This document shows, piece after piece, positions 19,796 to 30,296 of a stretch of 64,000 nucleotides of DNA. Position 1 is the first letter of the stretch, and every line of letters starts with the position of its first letter. Origin of the DNA: an uncultured Verrucomicrobiae bacterium (GTDB lineage: Bacteria; Verrucomicrobiota; Verrucomicrobiia; Limisphaerales; AAA164-E04); the NCBI GenBank assembly GCA_943788245.1, contig CALSPN010000001.1, positions 27,818 to 91,817 of the forward strand. The letters are read 5' to 3'. A program made the translations under genes and the position numbers. Below the pieces are notes generated by a model. That model did no database searches. It was given only the letters and a program-made list of their open reading frames with translations, and had not been told where the DNA came from.

Positions 19796-20839
19796 ATGAG
19801 AATCAAAACCCATAGCAAGCTTATGTCCATGCTCACCCTTTGTGCCATATTGCTGCAGGGAGCGTTTTCCCTGCAAGCGGAACCGTGGGTGGTTTATGAA
19901 GGGGATTCAGGGCCAGGGAAGGGGAAACATATTTTATTCATTGCTTCTGATCATGAATATCGAGGTGAAGAATCTTGTCCGGCGATTGCCCGCATCCTTG
20001 CCAAACGTTACGGTTTCAAATGTACCGTGCTTTTTGGTCAGACATCTGAAGGATTTATCAAGCCTGGCTCATCAATCATACCGGGGATTGATGCCATTGA
20101 CGATGCGGACATGTTGTTCCTGTTCATGCGGTTCCTCCATCCAGACGATGCGTGGATGGCAAAGTTTGAAGGCTACCTTGATCGTGGAGGACCCTTGCTT
20201 GGCCTTCGCACCACGACACATGCATTCAATGGCATCAAGGGTAAATACGCCAAGTACAACTACAATACATCCGGTGATTTTGTCGGTGGATTCGGTCGGC
20301 AAATTCTTGGTGAGACATGGAACCCCGCATTGGGTGCCGGTCATTACGGTAGTAATCACAAGTATGCAACTTCGATGCATGTGGTTCCTGGTCAGGCGAG
20401 TCATCCTGTGATGCGAGGAGTGAAGGATATGCATGCCATGGCGGGAGCCTACTCTGCTGTCCCGATGCCGGGCTCTACTATCCTTGCCAAAAATCAGGTA
20501 CTCTCTTCCATGGAAGTTGGAGCCAAGCCTCTGGAGAACAAACCCCCACAACCCGCCGCCTGGGTAAAAACTTATCAGTCGAAATCTGGCAAGGAAGGGC
20601 GCGTATTCTGTTCAACTCAAGGCGCCTCCGAGGACATCCTCAGTGAGGGAGTCCGGCGCATGATCGTCAACGCGACGCTCTGGTGCATGGGGATGGAGAA
20701 AGAGATTGAAGCCGATGCAGATGTCTCATTTGTCGGACCTTACAATCCAAGTACCTTCAGTTTTAACCCTTCCATCACCGACGCAAAGCCCAGCGATATC
20801 CGAGGGTGGGATACTGCCATTCTGAAAAACAAGGACTAG
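19796..20839 (+). CDS. Exported ThuA-like (glutamine amidotransferase-fold) protein
   Basis: The start at 19796 (MRIKTHSKLM) gives a proper signal peptide ending near residue 28 (SLQAE); the frame extends to 19724 but adds a basic, non-signal segment. In the 347-residue protein, 'GKHILFIASDHEYRGEESCPAIARIL', 'MRFLHPDDAWMAKFEGYLDRGGPLLGLRTTTHAF' and 'GAGHYGSNHKY' are typical of the ThuA-like domain, a class I amidotransferase fold found in sugar-utilisation loci. Substrate is unknown; ThuA homologues act on sugar derivatives such as trehalose, but large exported versions are common in Planctomycetes and Verrucomicrobia near glycan-degradation genes. It seems monocistronic. Confidence 0.85.
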   Translation: MRIKTHSKLMSMLTLCAILLQGAFSLQAEPWVVYEGDSGPGKGKHILFIASDHEYRGEESCPAIARILAKRYGFKCTVLFGQTSEGFIKPGSSIIPGIDAIDDADMLFLFMRFLHPDDAWMAKFEGYLDRGGPLLGLRTTTHAFNGIKGKYAKYNYNTSGDFVGGFGRQILGETWNPALGAGHYGSNHKYATSMHVVPGQASHPVMRGVKDMHAMAGAYSAVPMPGSTILAKNQVLSSMEVGAKPLENKPPQPAAWVKTYQSKSGKEGRVFCSTQGASEDILSEGVRRMIVNATLWCMGMEKEIEADADVSFVGPYNPSTFSFNPSITDAKPSDIRGWDTAILKNKD

Positions 20840-21085
20840 GCGGCGTGGGTTGAAGCAGTAAAGTCGTGCGCCAGCACGGTTGATGTGGCCTCCATGCGAG
20901 CCTGATGCTGAACTGATTCGAACTTATGGTTGGCTTAAGCTTCACATAGCTGCGTATGAGTCATCGCAGTAAAAGGGATTGAGAGTGTTTTTTGGGGCAA
21001 CGCCTGATGTGATCAAGAGTCAGCGTGGCGAATGCCCTCATCAGCTTTTGGAAATAATGATGCCTGATTTTGAGCACTGCTGAAA

Positions 21086-24000
21086 TTACCTGAACATCTC
21101 GACAAACTTGTGGATTTCGTTGAGTTTGGCAGTGGCAGACTTTCGGGTAAGGCGGGGAAACCTGCCACTCATCATGACCCATTGTCCATTGCGCATGATT
21201 TTGAGTTTATCTCGCTGGGTGGCGATTTCACTGATGCCTTTGAGGAAGGCTTTCCATTTCAGATCGCTCAACAGCATCAAACGCTCTACCGCATCAGGCA
21301 AGGGCCCGTAACGATCCCGAAGTTCATTTCTAAGCGATTGAAGGGACTCGGTATCGTTTATTTCAGCTATCTTGCGATATATTTCAATACGCTGCTGAGG
21401 TTCTGTCACGTAATCCAATGGCAGGTAGGATGGTTCCTTGACGACCGCAATGACTTTCTCTGCGGGGGCTTCACTGACGTCGGTGGTTTCTATGTAAACC
21501 GCCGTTTCGCGTGGTATGGAAATTTCCAAACTGTCTTTCCCTCGGCGCCTTGATTTCTTCTTGCTTTCCTTGGTTTGTGCTTCGCTGGTTTCTCCAGGGT
21601 TCGTCAAAAGGAAATCCATGTCGACTTTTACATCCACACGCGGAGGAATTTTTTCGCCGCGTAATGCGCAGATGCTCTGCTTGAGAAGTTGACAGTAAAG
21701 ATCGAAGCCAATGGCTGTAATATGACCGCTTTGCTGAGATCCCAGAAGATTGCCAGCTCCCCGGATTTCAAGGTCACGCATCGCAATTTTGAATCCGCTG
21801 CCTAACTTGGAGTACTGTTTCATTGCACTCAATCGTTTGCGCGCATCCGTCAGGACACCCGCATGCCGCGGAAGCAACAGGTAAGCATAGGCCTGGTGTT
21901 TGTACCGTCCTACTCGGCCGCGTAACTGGTAAAGTTCACTGAGCCCAAAACGATCTGCTCGATCTATGATGATGGTGTTGGCATTGGGGATATCGATGCC
22001 ACTTTCGATGATCGTTGTGGATACCAATACGTCGGCTTCTCCATTGATGAAGGTACGCATCACTCCTTCTAGTTCCTTTGCTTCCATCTGCCCATGTCCC
22101 ACTACAACGCGCGCATCCGGAACCAGAGTCTGAATTTTCTGAGCCATGACGTTGATGGTGCCCACTCGATTGTGAAGGAAAAAAACCTGCCCCTGACGAT
22201 TCAGCTCCCTGCGTAAAGCATTCTTGATGGCATCCTCATCAAAAGGAATCACTATTGTCTCGACGGGTAAACGATCCTGTGGGGGCGTCTCAATCGTACT
22301 CATGTCACGAGCCCCCATCAATGCGAGATGAAGCGTGCGTGGAATCGGCGTTGCACTCAGGGTCAGGACATCGACCATTTTGCGCATTAATTTGAATTTC
22401 TCCTTTTGTGCGACACCAAAACGCTGCTCTTCATCAATGACCACCAACCCCAGATCCTTAAAAGTAACGTCCTTTTGAATGAGTTTGTGAGTGCCGATGA
22501 TGATGTCGACTGACCCCGTGGCCAGATCCTGAATAATTTGACGACTTTGCCTGGGTTTTTGAAATCTGGACAGCAACTCCACGCACACCGGGTAATCTGC
22601 CATGCGATCAGCAAACGTATTGTAATGCTGTTGAGCAAGTACTGTAGTTGGAACCAGGATGGCTACCTGGCGTCCGCCCATCACGGCTTTAAATGCTGTG
22701 CGAATGGCTACCTCCGTTTTTCCAAAGCCGACATCTCCGCAGATCAATCGATCCATGGGTTTGGCTCGCTCCATGTCTTGTTTGGAGGCATCGATGGCAC
22801 GGACTTGATCGTCGGTTTCCTCATAAAGAAACGCACTTTCGAACTCTCTCTGCCATGGTGTGTCTTCCCCAAATGAATGTCCGGATTCGCTTGCGCGTGC
22901 AGCCTGTATTTGAAGTAAATCCCCCGCAAGATCCCGAATGGATTTTTCAGCCTGAGCTTTTGCTTTTTGCCAACGACGCCCCCCCAACGTGTTTAATTGA
23001 GGTCTGCCTTTACTGGCCCCAATATATTTGCTGACGAGATGAGCCTCACTGACAGCGACGTAAAGTTTGGGAGGTTCGTCTCCGTAGTCTTTGGCAGCAT
23101 ACTCAATCACCAGATATTCGGGGCCCTTTTCATCATCCTCAGATTGCGAACCCACTGGAGGTAAACGCCTCAGCCCTACATAACGCCCAATACCATGCTG
23201 CAGATGTACAACGTAATCTCCCTCTTCGAGATCTGCAAAATCGATTTGCAGTATAGATTTTGCTGCTGCCGCGTGGGGTGATTTGAGGCGACGAGGGCGC
23301 TGTACTTTGTAGCGCCCAAAAATTTCAGCATCAGTGACAATCGCGCATCCAAGTGAGTCAGCCACAAAACCTCGACTAAGGCTACCCGTGAGCAAATGAA
23401 GGTTTTTTGACTGAGCAGAATCGCTGTTGAACCCTGACTCACTCCAGATTTCCTGAAAGCGCTGGCTTTCGCCTTCGTTGTTACAAATCACCAGAACCTG
23501 ATATCCCTTCCGCAACCAACGATGCATTTGGCTGAGGAAATCCTGACGTTGTTTTTCTGCGATGTGAGCCTCCGGACGTCGATCTCCCAATGGACGGTAT
23601 AGTTCCATGGATTCTAGATCTGGATTTAGCTCCATGCCCTGATCCATCGACATAGGTTCAGGGGAATCTTCAATGAAGCTGCCACCCTGATCAGCTTCCT
23701 TTAATTCGGCACGTTTAAAATCGCCATCATTCAAACGCTTGAGCAATCCATACCAATCCATGAAATAGGGATCATCCTCAGGTATTTGCTCCATATAATG
23801 CTCTGCTGCCTCTTGAAGATGCCAATGGCTGCTGTATCCAGAATGCATGCATCTTGAGGGAGATAGTCCAGGATACTGGAAAAGGGGATAAACTTACTGG
23901 TGCCTGCTTTTCTCGTTCTTCTCGATTTGTTTGCTTGATGATGCCGAGCTCTCCACCAGGGGTGAGTTCGATCTTTTCAACACGATCTCGTGTAAGTTGA

Positions 24001-24724
24001 GATTCGGGTTGAAAATAGCGGATGGATTCCAGTTCATCACCAAAAAATTCAAGACGTACCGGCCAGGGACTGCTAAGAGGAAACACATCCAGAATGCCGC
24101 CCCTGAGAGCTATCTCACCTTTCTGGGTGACCTTGGCTTCCGGCTCATACGCTTGATCTTCCAGCCATTCGACCAGATCCAGAGGGTCGATTATATCTCC
24201 TACCTTCAATGTTCGTGCACGTCCTTGAAGATCATCTGGTTCGAAGGTGCGTTGCATCAATGCCTGGGATGGGTGGTGACAATGACAGGCGCCGGTTGGT
24301 TTTTCAGGATCTGATTGCCATCGCAAAAGAGCCATCAATGTGTCCAAGCGCTCGCTGATCACATCCGCATGAGGAAGTTTGGCTTCATGTGGTAGATGTT
24401 CCCAAGCCGGGGTAAAAATAAGGCTGTGAGAAAGACGACAGGTCTTCTTGATTGCTGAAACCATTGCAACCAGGTTGTCAGATCCTGATGCATGGATTCC
24501 TGGAGTTTCAAGCCGGGAGTAATGACAACCAATGGACTCTTTGGATGTGCCGTTTTGTAACAGGCAGCCATGAAAGGCCAGCTCCGACGATGGCGCAGGT
24601 GTCCATCGAACAAAGGGCCGCTGGCCGGAAGAAATGCACCCATTTCCTTCCACCATGAAGTGTCTTTCCAGTGACTCCATGGCTGCAGGGATGAATGCGT
24701 TGATTTTTTATTTTTGTTCTTCAA
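21086..24724 (-). CDS. mfd: Transcription-repair coupling factor Mfd, frame broken three times
   Basis: Composite of about 1213 residues. It shows '[11 protein letters not shown]' and the UvrB-like region, the RNA polymerase-interacting domain ('[18 protein letters not shown]'), and the RecG-like helicase motor with Walker [17 protein letters not shown] box, LSATPIPRT, '[19 protein letters not shown]' and QLRGRVGR, then the C-terminal TRCF domain. Mfd removes stalled RNA polymerase and recruits UvrA. The frame changes at about 24410-24480, 23890-23905 and 23815-23860. Each needs one added base, so three bases appear missing; with them the length is a multiple of three. The 23.8-23.9 kb gap restores '[14 protein letters not shown]'. 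The probable start is TTG at 24724, overlapping the end of a small upstream gene; an ATG exists further in. Sequence errors are the likeliest cause. Confidence 0.9.
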
Positions 24725-24995
24725 CTTTCGAAACCCAAATCCCTCTTGCTCGTCGGATTGTTCCTCTTTCCAAATCTATTCTCATACCACTATCGGTGGT
24801 CTTCCCAATGAAATGCTGGTTAACGTCATCGTTTTTGATAAGTCGGGTTTGTTGATGGCCGGCGTTGTGATTTGCCAACCTTGATTTTTCAGGTACAGAG
24901 ACGGATTCATGAATCTCATGCAACTGGTTAAAGATTGGCAGCAAAATGTGGATCAACACCTTCGCTAAAATAACCGACATCGGTGTGAAATCCAT
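24708..24995 (-). CDS. Small hypothetical protein overlapping the mfd start
   Basis: The start at 24995 is chosen because GAGGA lies 9 bases upstream; an ATG at 25004 would be too close to it. The 95-residue product has a hydrophobic N-terminus (about 5-23, possible membrane segment) and a basic, charged C-terminal half ('DSGMRIDLERGTIRRARGIW'). I do not recognise it. Its end overlaps the TTG start of mfd by 17 bases, suggesting translational coupling. The good ribosome site and coupling argue for a real gene, but length and lack of a known family leave doubt. Confidence 0.45.
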   Translation of the reverse strand: MDFTPMSVILAKVLIHILLPIFNQLHEIHESVSVPEKSRLANHNAGHQQTRLIKNDDVNQHFIGKTTDSGMRIDLERGTIRRARGIWVSKVEEQK

Positions 24996-25196
24996 CGAAA
25001 ACATTCCTCAGTGTTTTTACGTTTCCATTATTATGCCCAGGTGCCAGAGCCTTAAACCATACGTGTTCGTCTTTTGCGCGTCTATCTCACTGACCAAAAT
25101 CAACCAGCTTTGCGAATGTTATCACACAGGTGAGTCAGGAAGCATGAAAAATTCAGTTTGGAGTGAATACCGTTATTTGTGTTTTTCTGGTATCGG

Positions 25197-25225
25197 TCAT
25201 TGAGGTTCTCAGCGAACCTCAATGA
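25197..25225 (-). terminator. Hairpin after the anchored propeller gene
   Basis: A perfect 12-bp stem (TCATTGAGGTTC / GAACCTCAATGA) with a 5-base loop lies 25 bases past the stop of the minus-strand gene ending at 25250. No T-run follows on the minus strand, so it may be a terminator of the T-less kind or an RNA 3'-end stabiliser. No gene is seen between here and 24996. Confidence 0.5.
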
Positions 25226-25249
25226 TTGAAATAATTGCATTGCGCATGG

Positions 25250-26326
25250 TTATTCCAGGAAATCTGAAACCTTGGCTACCCAGATTTGCCCCTGACAGGT
25301 GAAGCTGAAATGAGTCCCGGATGGATTGAGCTTCACGTGTCCAATGTTTTTCATTTCGATATCAGGGTCAAGAATCTCGGATGTTTCTGTCTCTAAATTC
25401 CATAGTTCGAGCGTCTGTTGGGTTGATCTGATTCTAAAATAAGGGAAAACCTGTGTCCTTCGAATGCGCCATCCAAGTGATAATCGTTCATATGCAATCA
25501 GCCATGCATTGCCATTCTGGCAGTGCGATACAGAAGAGTTTTTGGTTACCAACATTTTCGGAACCATCAAATGCCGCTTTGATGCATTCTTCGCTGTCTG
25601 ATTGGCAAAGGATATCACATGCAGCGACAAGCTCTTTTCAGACCGTTTCATGAGATGCTCAAAGCACAGAACCCCGAGAGTGCCGTTTTTCATGAAGACA
25701 TAAGGAGGGCTTGGGAAAAAGGGGAACGTCAGCTTGTTCCAGCCTGAATAGGAGGCATTTGTCGAAAATAAATGTGGATCCAATGAAAATTGGGTTTCTT
25801 TGAATGTTGTCGATGGATCAACTTTCCAGGTGATCCATCCAGATTCATCAGGCAACCAGGTCAGATTCAACATATTATTAAGCCCTTCTTTCAATTCGAC
25901 GGTCTTCTCACTTTCCCATTCATGGAGAAACTGCGCTTGCTCCGTTTTATTACCCATCACAAGAGCGAGGTGTTTTCCTGAAGGCGATGACTTTATCTCA
26001 AAATGATTTCCTCGCTCTTCATGGTCCTGGAGATGAGGAGACAGGGCTTCCATCAACGATTCGTGGCCATCGTTTATATCCGTTTTCACACACAGAAAAT
26101 CCCCTTGGTTTTTTTCTCGAAGAAAAAAGATTTCGTGATCAGATAGCCATCCATGATGCCTTGGTGCCTGAAGATCCATTTTAATCACCGGTTTGGCCAG
26201 TGCTGCCAGTGATTTTGGCTTGGATGTCTGAAGTCTGATGAATAAGTAGGCCGAAATGAAAACCAGAATGACCATGGCTGAAACTCCGACAATCAAGGAG
26301 ATCCGAGCGAAGGATTTGAATCTCAT
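25250..26326 (-). CDS. Membrane-anchored beta-propeller-like protein
   Basis: The start ATG at 26326 overlaps the stop of the upstream PQQ-propeller gene (ATGA), which decides it over a TTG at 26338. The 358-residue protein has one N-terminal helix (about 9-30), then a periplasmic part with repeated beta-rich units: 'HHGWLSDHEIFFLRE', 'KSSPSGKHLALVMGNK', 'NLTWLPDESGWITWK', 'KLNPSGTHFSFTCQGQIWVAK'. The S/NPSGxHxAF pattern is that of TolB/WD40-like propellers (PD40-type repeats). No catalytic motif is visible. It is the third gene of an MFS-PQQ-propeller operon. Confidence 0.75.
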   Translation of the reverse strand: MRFKSFARISLIVGVSAMVILVFISAYLFIRLQTSKPKSLAALAKPVIKMDLQAPRHHGWLSDHEIFFLREKNQGDFLCVKTDINDGHESLMEALSPHLQDHEERGNHFEIKSSPSGKHLALVMGNKTEQAQFLHEWESEKTVELKEGLNNMLNLTWLPDESGWITWKVDPSTTFKETQFSLDPHLFSTNASYSGWNKLTFPFFPSPPYVFMKNGTLGVLCFEHLMKRSEKSLSLHVISFANQTAKNASKRHLMVPKMLVTKNSSVSHCQNGNAWLIAYERLSLGWRIRRTQVFPYFRIRSTQQTLELWNLETETSEILDPDIEMKNIGHVKLNPSGTHFSFTCQGQIWVAKVSDFLE

Positions 26327-27768
26327 TTCCCGAAGCAATAAAGCGTTTGGCTCGTTCTCATATACAGCCTGTTCTCAACGATCGCAGGTGTCGCCATGAT
26401 TGTTTCTTCGAAATCAATTTGAAACATGATATTGAGTTCCGGATTACCTGCTTCGATAACGCTGACAACGCCTGATTGAGCCGCTACGAGAATTTGTTTT
26501 CCAGCTGCAACAGGGGATGCGTAATAGTCGCCCAAGGCCCCAAGTCTTTCTTCGCGATAGATAACTTTACCCGTCGTTGCGTTCATGCATGAAATCATTC
26601 CTCCATTTTTAACGAGATAAACATGGCCTTGATAAGCGAGTGGCGAAGGAACGTAGGGAAGTCCGCGAGTTTGTTTCCATGACAAGGTTGGAGGGCTTTT
26701 GAGTGATGGGCCAGGTTTAAGAGCCAAAAGTGCATTTTCACTTTTGCTGAAGATATCCGACATCGTTTCCCACTCCTTTCGAACAATCTTTCCATCCTTG
26801 TCTGCATCGATGTAAGGGAAGTGCATGCGCGCAGGCCCTGTGGCTTCAGAGCGCGCAATAGATGCATCTTTGTTTTCATCGTTTTCAAGAAGTTCATCAA
26901 AATTGGGGATTCTTGAAACACCCGCCCCCATGGTCCACCCAGAGACGTATAGATGCTGATCATCAAACGCGGGGGATGCGACTGTTTCATTTGGCAAACC
27001 TCCAACTTCCCATGCGAGTTCCCCGTTTGAGATATGGTAGGCACACACGCGCAAGGTCCCGGAAGTGATGACAAGTTCGGGTTTTTCTGAAGGCCATGCT
27101 ATGGGGGTGGAAAACCCTCGCCGAAAACCGGGCCGGGGTGTTTTCCAAACTTGTTTGCCGGATGCCGCATCTACGCAGAGAAGGTGGGAGCTGATATCCT
27201 GATCAACCTGTAAAAAGAGACGTCCCTCTGCCAGCACGGGGGAAGATGAAGCGCCGTGTTGGGTCACTGGGACAGGAAGAGGGAGTCTCCATTGCTCATT
27301 CCCTTCCATATCGTAGGAGAGCAAGCCATAAGACCCAAAGTATACAAATACAGATCTGCCATCTGTCGTCGGTGTCGAATTGGCTGGTGTTCCGTTGCGG
27401 TGACCTCTTTCGATCTTCGTGGGCGGGATAGATTTTTTCCACAGTAGAGATCCATCATGTCGATTCAATACCTGTGTAGTGAGTTGATCGGATTCGTAGG
27501 TGGTCACCAAAAGTAGATCTCCCCAGATGCTGGGTGAGGAATGGCCTGGGGCGATATTCTTTTTCCAAATAACGGAACGATCAGGTCCGAACGGGATCGG
27601 AAGCGAACTGCCTGAAGCTCGGCCTTGACCATGTGGTCCCCTAAATTGAGGCCAATGGGCACTCTCAGACTGGAGAGCCATGACAGAATGAAACAGCAAT
27701 GCAGTCCACAAAACCGATACCATTAACAAATTCGAAGGAACACGATGAATGGTATTTCTACAGGGCAT
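26323..27768 (-). CDS. Exported PQQ-like beta-propeller protein with EF-hand
   Basis: The 481-residue protein has a signal peptide (about 1-32). Repeated PQQ-type blades are seen: 'WPQFRGPHGQGRAS' near the mature N-terminus, 'LNRHDGSLLWKKSIPP', 'VDAASGKQVWKTPRP', 'ISNGELAWEVGG', 'NATTGKVIYREERLG'. A Ca-binding EF-hand-like loop D-A-D-K-D-G-K-I-x-x-x-E is inserted around residue 318-329. Such PQQ-like/outer membrane protein assembly-type propellers are very common in Planctomycetes and Verrucomicrobia. Whether it binds PQQ is not shown; no dehydrogenase partner is nearby. It follows an MFS gene by 12 bases. Confidence 0.87.
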   Translation of the reverse strand: MPCRNTIHRVPSNLLMVSVLWTALLFHSVMALQSESAHWPQFRGPHGQGRASGSSLPIPFGPDRSVIWKKNIAPGHSSPSIWGDLLLVTTYESDQLTTQVLNRHDGSLLWKKSIPPTKIERGHRNGTPANSTPTTDGRSVFVYFGSYGLLSYDMEGNEQWRLPLPVPVTQHGASSSPVLAEGRLFLQVDQDISSHLLCVDAASGKQVWKTPRPGFRRGFSTPIAWPSEKPELVITSGTLRVCAYHISNGELAWEVGGLPNETVASPAFDDQHLYVSGWTMGAGVSRIPNFDELLENDENKDASIARSEATGPARMHFPYIDADKDGKIVRKEWETMSDIFSKSENALLALKPGPSLKSPPTLSWKQTRGLPYVPSPLAYQGHVYLVKNGGMISCMNATTGKVIYREERLGALGDYYASPVAAGKQILVAAQSGVVSVIEAGNPELNIMFQIDFEETIMATPAIVENRLYMRTSQTLYCFGK

Positions 27769-27780
27769 GCTTGAATTATT

Positions 27781-29019
27781 TCATGGAGCAGTTTTTGTGT
27801 CTGCCGTCGTGTTGGCTCCACCTTTACCATCTTTTGTTTGTCCCAGGATTTTTGGCAGGTAAATTCCAGCGATCACACCTGCCACCAAGGCGACAGCTCC
27901 AAACACCCAGTAGGGAAGGGGCGTATGCATACCATACAAAGTCAGTGCGACCGGAGGCCCGATGATACGCGCCATGGCAGATGCTCCTTGAGAGACACCT
28001 AGATTGGTCCCCTGCTCATTGTCTGGTGAAACCATGGAAATAAGACCAGTTAAAGGCGCACGATTGATACCTGAGAAAATAGCATAAACAGTCAGTGAAA
28101 CCAGAATCCAAACGACATTCTGTTTCAGTGGAATCATGAAGAAGCTCAGAGTCAGGCCGAAAAAACTCGCAAAGATCAAGGGTTTTTCGCCGAACCGATT
28201 CACCAGTTTACCGATAGCTCCTCCCTGCACGCCTGCCGCAATAAATCCGGAATAGGCCAGGAAGTAGTAACATTGAGAAAGCTCATACCCAAAATAACTA
28301 CTGATCAGCAGAGGCAAGGTACTTTCGAAACATGTGAAACAAAGTGTGGCCAAGAAAACAAGCAGGACAAGCAATCTCAGCTTGGGTTGTCCCAAAGTAT
28401 GCATCCACTGCTGAAATTGAGCACGTTTGACTGCGGGTTTGGCATCCTTGCTTTTACTCTCCGTAAGTATGAAGCAGGCTGCGATAAAGTTAATCAGGCA
28501 GATGCCTGCTGCGACCCAGCCTGGACCGGATATCCCCAGAAATGCTGCGCTCAATCCTCCAATGATCGGGCCGAAGACAAAGCCCATACCAAAGCCAAGT
28601 CCGATGACAAGCCCTACACCTCGAGATCGTTTTTCAGGTGGCGTGATGTCAGCAACATAAGCAGATGCAACAGAGAGGTTTGCACCGAACACACCTGCCA
28701 ACATTCTCGAAACGAGTAGTATGATCAAGCCATAGGTTCCGGTTTGAAGACTTGCATAACCAAAAACGGCATACGAAATCGTCGAGCCGGCCGTACTCAA
28801 CAAAATGATGGGGCGGCGTCCTATTCTATCCGAAAGCTTGCCCCACACCGGTGCAAAGAAAAACTGCATCAGGTTGTAGGAAGCAATGATGCACCCGATC
28901 ATGAATCCGGAAGCTTTAAACTGTTCTGCATAAATGGGTAGTAATGGCAGAACGATGCCAAAACCCACCAGGTCCACGAAAACAATCAGAAAGATGATTA
29001 GTAATGTTGGTTTTTTCAT
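27781..29019 (-). CDS. TetA-like MFS transporter
   Basis: The start at 29019 (MKKPTLLIIF) has GGAAA about 6 bases upstream; the longer frame to 29109 is unsupported. The 412-residue protein has twelve predicted membrane helices, the MFS motif A 'GKLSDRIGRRPIILLS' between helices 2 and 3, 'FVDLVGFGIVLPLLPIYAEQF' in helix 1, 'RMLAGVFGANLSVASAYVADITPPEKRS' around helices 4-5 and 'GGLSAAFLG', all as in the TetA/TCR drug:proton antiporter family. Chromosomal members in environmental bacteria need not give resistance. First gene of the operon with the two propeller proteins. Confidence 0.87.
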   Translation of the reverse strand: MKKPTLLIIFLIVFVDLVGFGIVLPLLPIYAEQFKASGFMIGCIIASYNLMQFFFAPVWGKLSDRIGRRPIILLSTAGSTISYAVFGYASLQTGTYGLIILLVSRMLAGVFGANLSVASAYVADITPPEKRSRGVGLVIGLGFGMGFVFGPIIGGLSAAFLGISGPGWVAAGICLINFIAACFILTESKSKDAKPAVKRAQFQQWMHTLGQPKLRLLVLLVFLATLCFTCFESTLPLLISSYFGYELSQCYYFLAYSGFIAAGVQGGAIGKLVNRFGEKPLIFASFFGLTLSFFMIPLKQNVVWILVSLTVYAIFSGINRAPLTGLISMVSPDNEQGTNLGVSQGASAMARIIGPPVALTLYGMHTPLPYWVFGAVALVAGVIAGIYLPKILGQTKDGKGGANTTADTKTAP

Positions 29020-29414
29020 TCGGATTTCCAATGATTTGGCGCAAAAGGTAACCGCTAGCCTATAGAGGGTCAAAGGAGAAAATTTTAAAAAGCATGGAAT
29101 GATGCACACATTGACTCATTCTCCCAAAGAATTCGCGGGGGCGGTATTTTCAAGTTTTCATGGGGACATTGAAGATGAGTCGAGTTGTTTGGTCATTTCA
29201 TGTCTTTCCTCCCAGGAAAATTGGACCATCTTCGATCTGCGCTGTGCCTATCGTAAAGGTGGCTGATACATAAACTTTCCAAGATGAACTACCTCCATTC
29301 GAGCCCAGTCAGAGTACGCGCGGAGGCTCCGCAACTGCCCTTCTGAGCCAAGGTTTCGATTTGACTGCGTGCGGTGATTCGGTTCGAATAGCATGTAGAT
29401 CAACACGAAAGCTT
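29020..29414. other. Divergent intergenic region, nothing recognised
   Basis: Nearly 400 bases between the MFS operon (minus) and the isomerase-like gene (plus). It must hold both promoters, but I see no clear element, repeat or small gene. Confidence 0.4.
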
Positions 29415-30296
29415 ATGATAAATCAAAAACTCTCCCGTCGTGGTGCATTGAAGTCTCTGACCGCAACTGGCATGGCAGTCGCCGCAAGCTCAAATATTGC
29501 GTCGCAACTGGAAGCTGCCAACATCAAGCCAGTCAAACTCAAGGGCAATGTGAATCATTCCGTTTGTAAATGGTGTTATTCCAAATTGAGTTTGGAAGAA
29601 CTTGCAGAAGCGGCTTCAGAGTTTGGCATGCATTCCATTGACCTACTCACACCGGATCAGTTTCCGATCATTAAAAAATACGGTCTTGCCTGCGCGATGT
29701 CCAACGGTCCGGGAGGTATTACCAAAGGTTTTAACAGAATTGAGCATCATGCCCAACTGATCGAAGGTTTTGAACGCATGATTCCTCAAGTTGCAGCGGC
29801 AGGGTTCCCCAATATTATTTGTTTCTCCGGCAATCGTGATGGATTGGACGATGATGAGGGTCTTGAAAACTGTGCCATTGGACTTGAGAAAGTCATGAAG
29901 ACTGCCGAAAAATTCAAGGTAACCGTCTGCATGGAATTGTTGAACAGCAAAGTCGATCACAAGGATTATCAGTGTGACCACACCGAGTGGGGGGTGGCAT
30001 TGGCGAAACGCATTGGTTCTGACAAATTTAAATTGCTTTATGATATCTATCACATGCAGATCATGGAAGGGGACGTGATCCGGAATATTCGCGAGTTTCA
30101 TCCTTACATTGGACATTATCACACTGGCGGTAATCCCGGGCGTAACGAGATCGACGATACTCAGGAACTCAACTACCCGGCCATTTGTAAGGCCATTGTC
30201 GAAACAGGTTTCAGTGGCTACATTGCGCAGGAGTTCATTCCCGTAAGGCATCCGCTGGGAAGCTTGTATGAAGCCGTACGCACTTGCGATGTCTGA
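29415..30296 (+). CDS. Tat-exported sugar phosphate isomerase/epimerase-like (hydroxypyruvate isomerase-like) TIM barrel
   Basis: The start at 29415 puts the twin-arginine segment SRRGALKSLTATGM directly at the N-terminus; the frame is open back to 29361. The 293-residue protein has a Tat signal (about 1-36) and the AP-endonuclease-2/Hyi TIM-barrel features: 'IDLLTPDQFPIIKKYGL', 'NIICFSGNRDG', 'VTVCMELLNSKVDHKDYQ' with metal-ligand Glu, 'KLLYDIYHMQIMEGDV', 'IGHYHTGGNPGRNEIDDTQELNY' and 'GYIAQEFIP'. That is a good match to hydroxypyruvate isomerase-like proteins, here exported, as is frequent in Planctomycetes/Verrucomicrobia. The true substrate is unknown. It overlaps the following HEAT-protein gene. 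Confidence 0.87.
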   Translation: MINQKLSRRGALKSLTATGMAVAASSNIASQLEAANIKPVKLKGNVNHSVCKWCYSKLSLEELAEAASEFGMHSIDLLTPDQFPIIKKYGLACAMSNGPGGITKGFNRIEHHAQLIEGFERMIPQVAAAGFPNIICFSGNRDGLDDDEGLENCAIGLEKVMKTAEKFKVTVCMELLNSKVDHKDYQCDHTEWGVALAKRIGSDKFKLLYDIYHMQIMEGDVIRNIREFHPYIGHYHTGGNPGRNEIDDTQELNYPAICKAIVETGFSGYIAQEFIPVRHPLGSLYEAVRTCDV

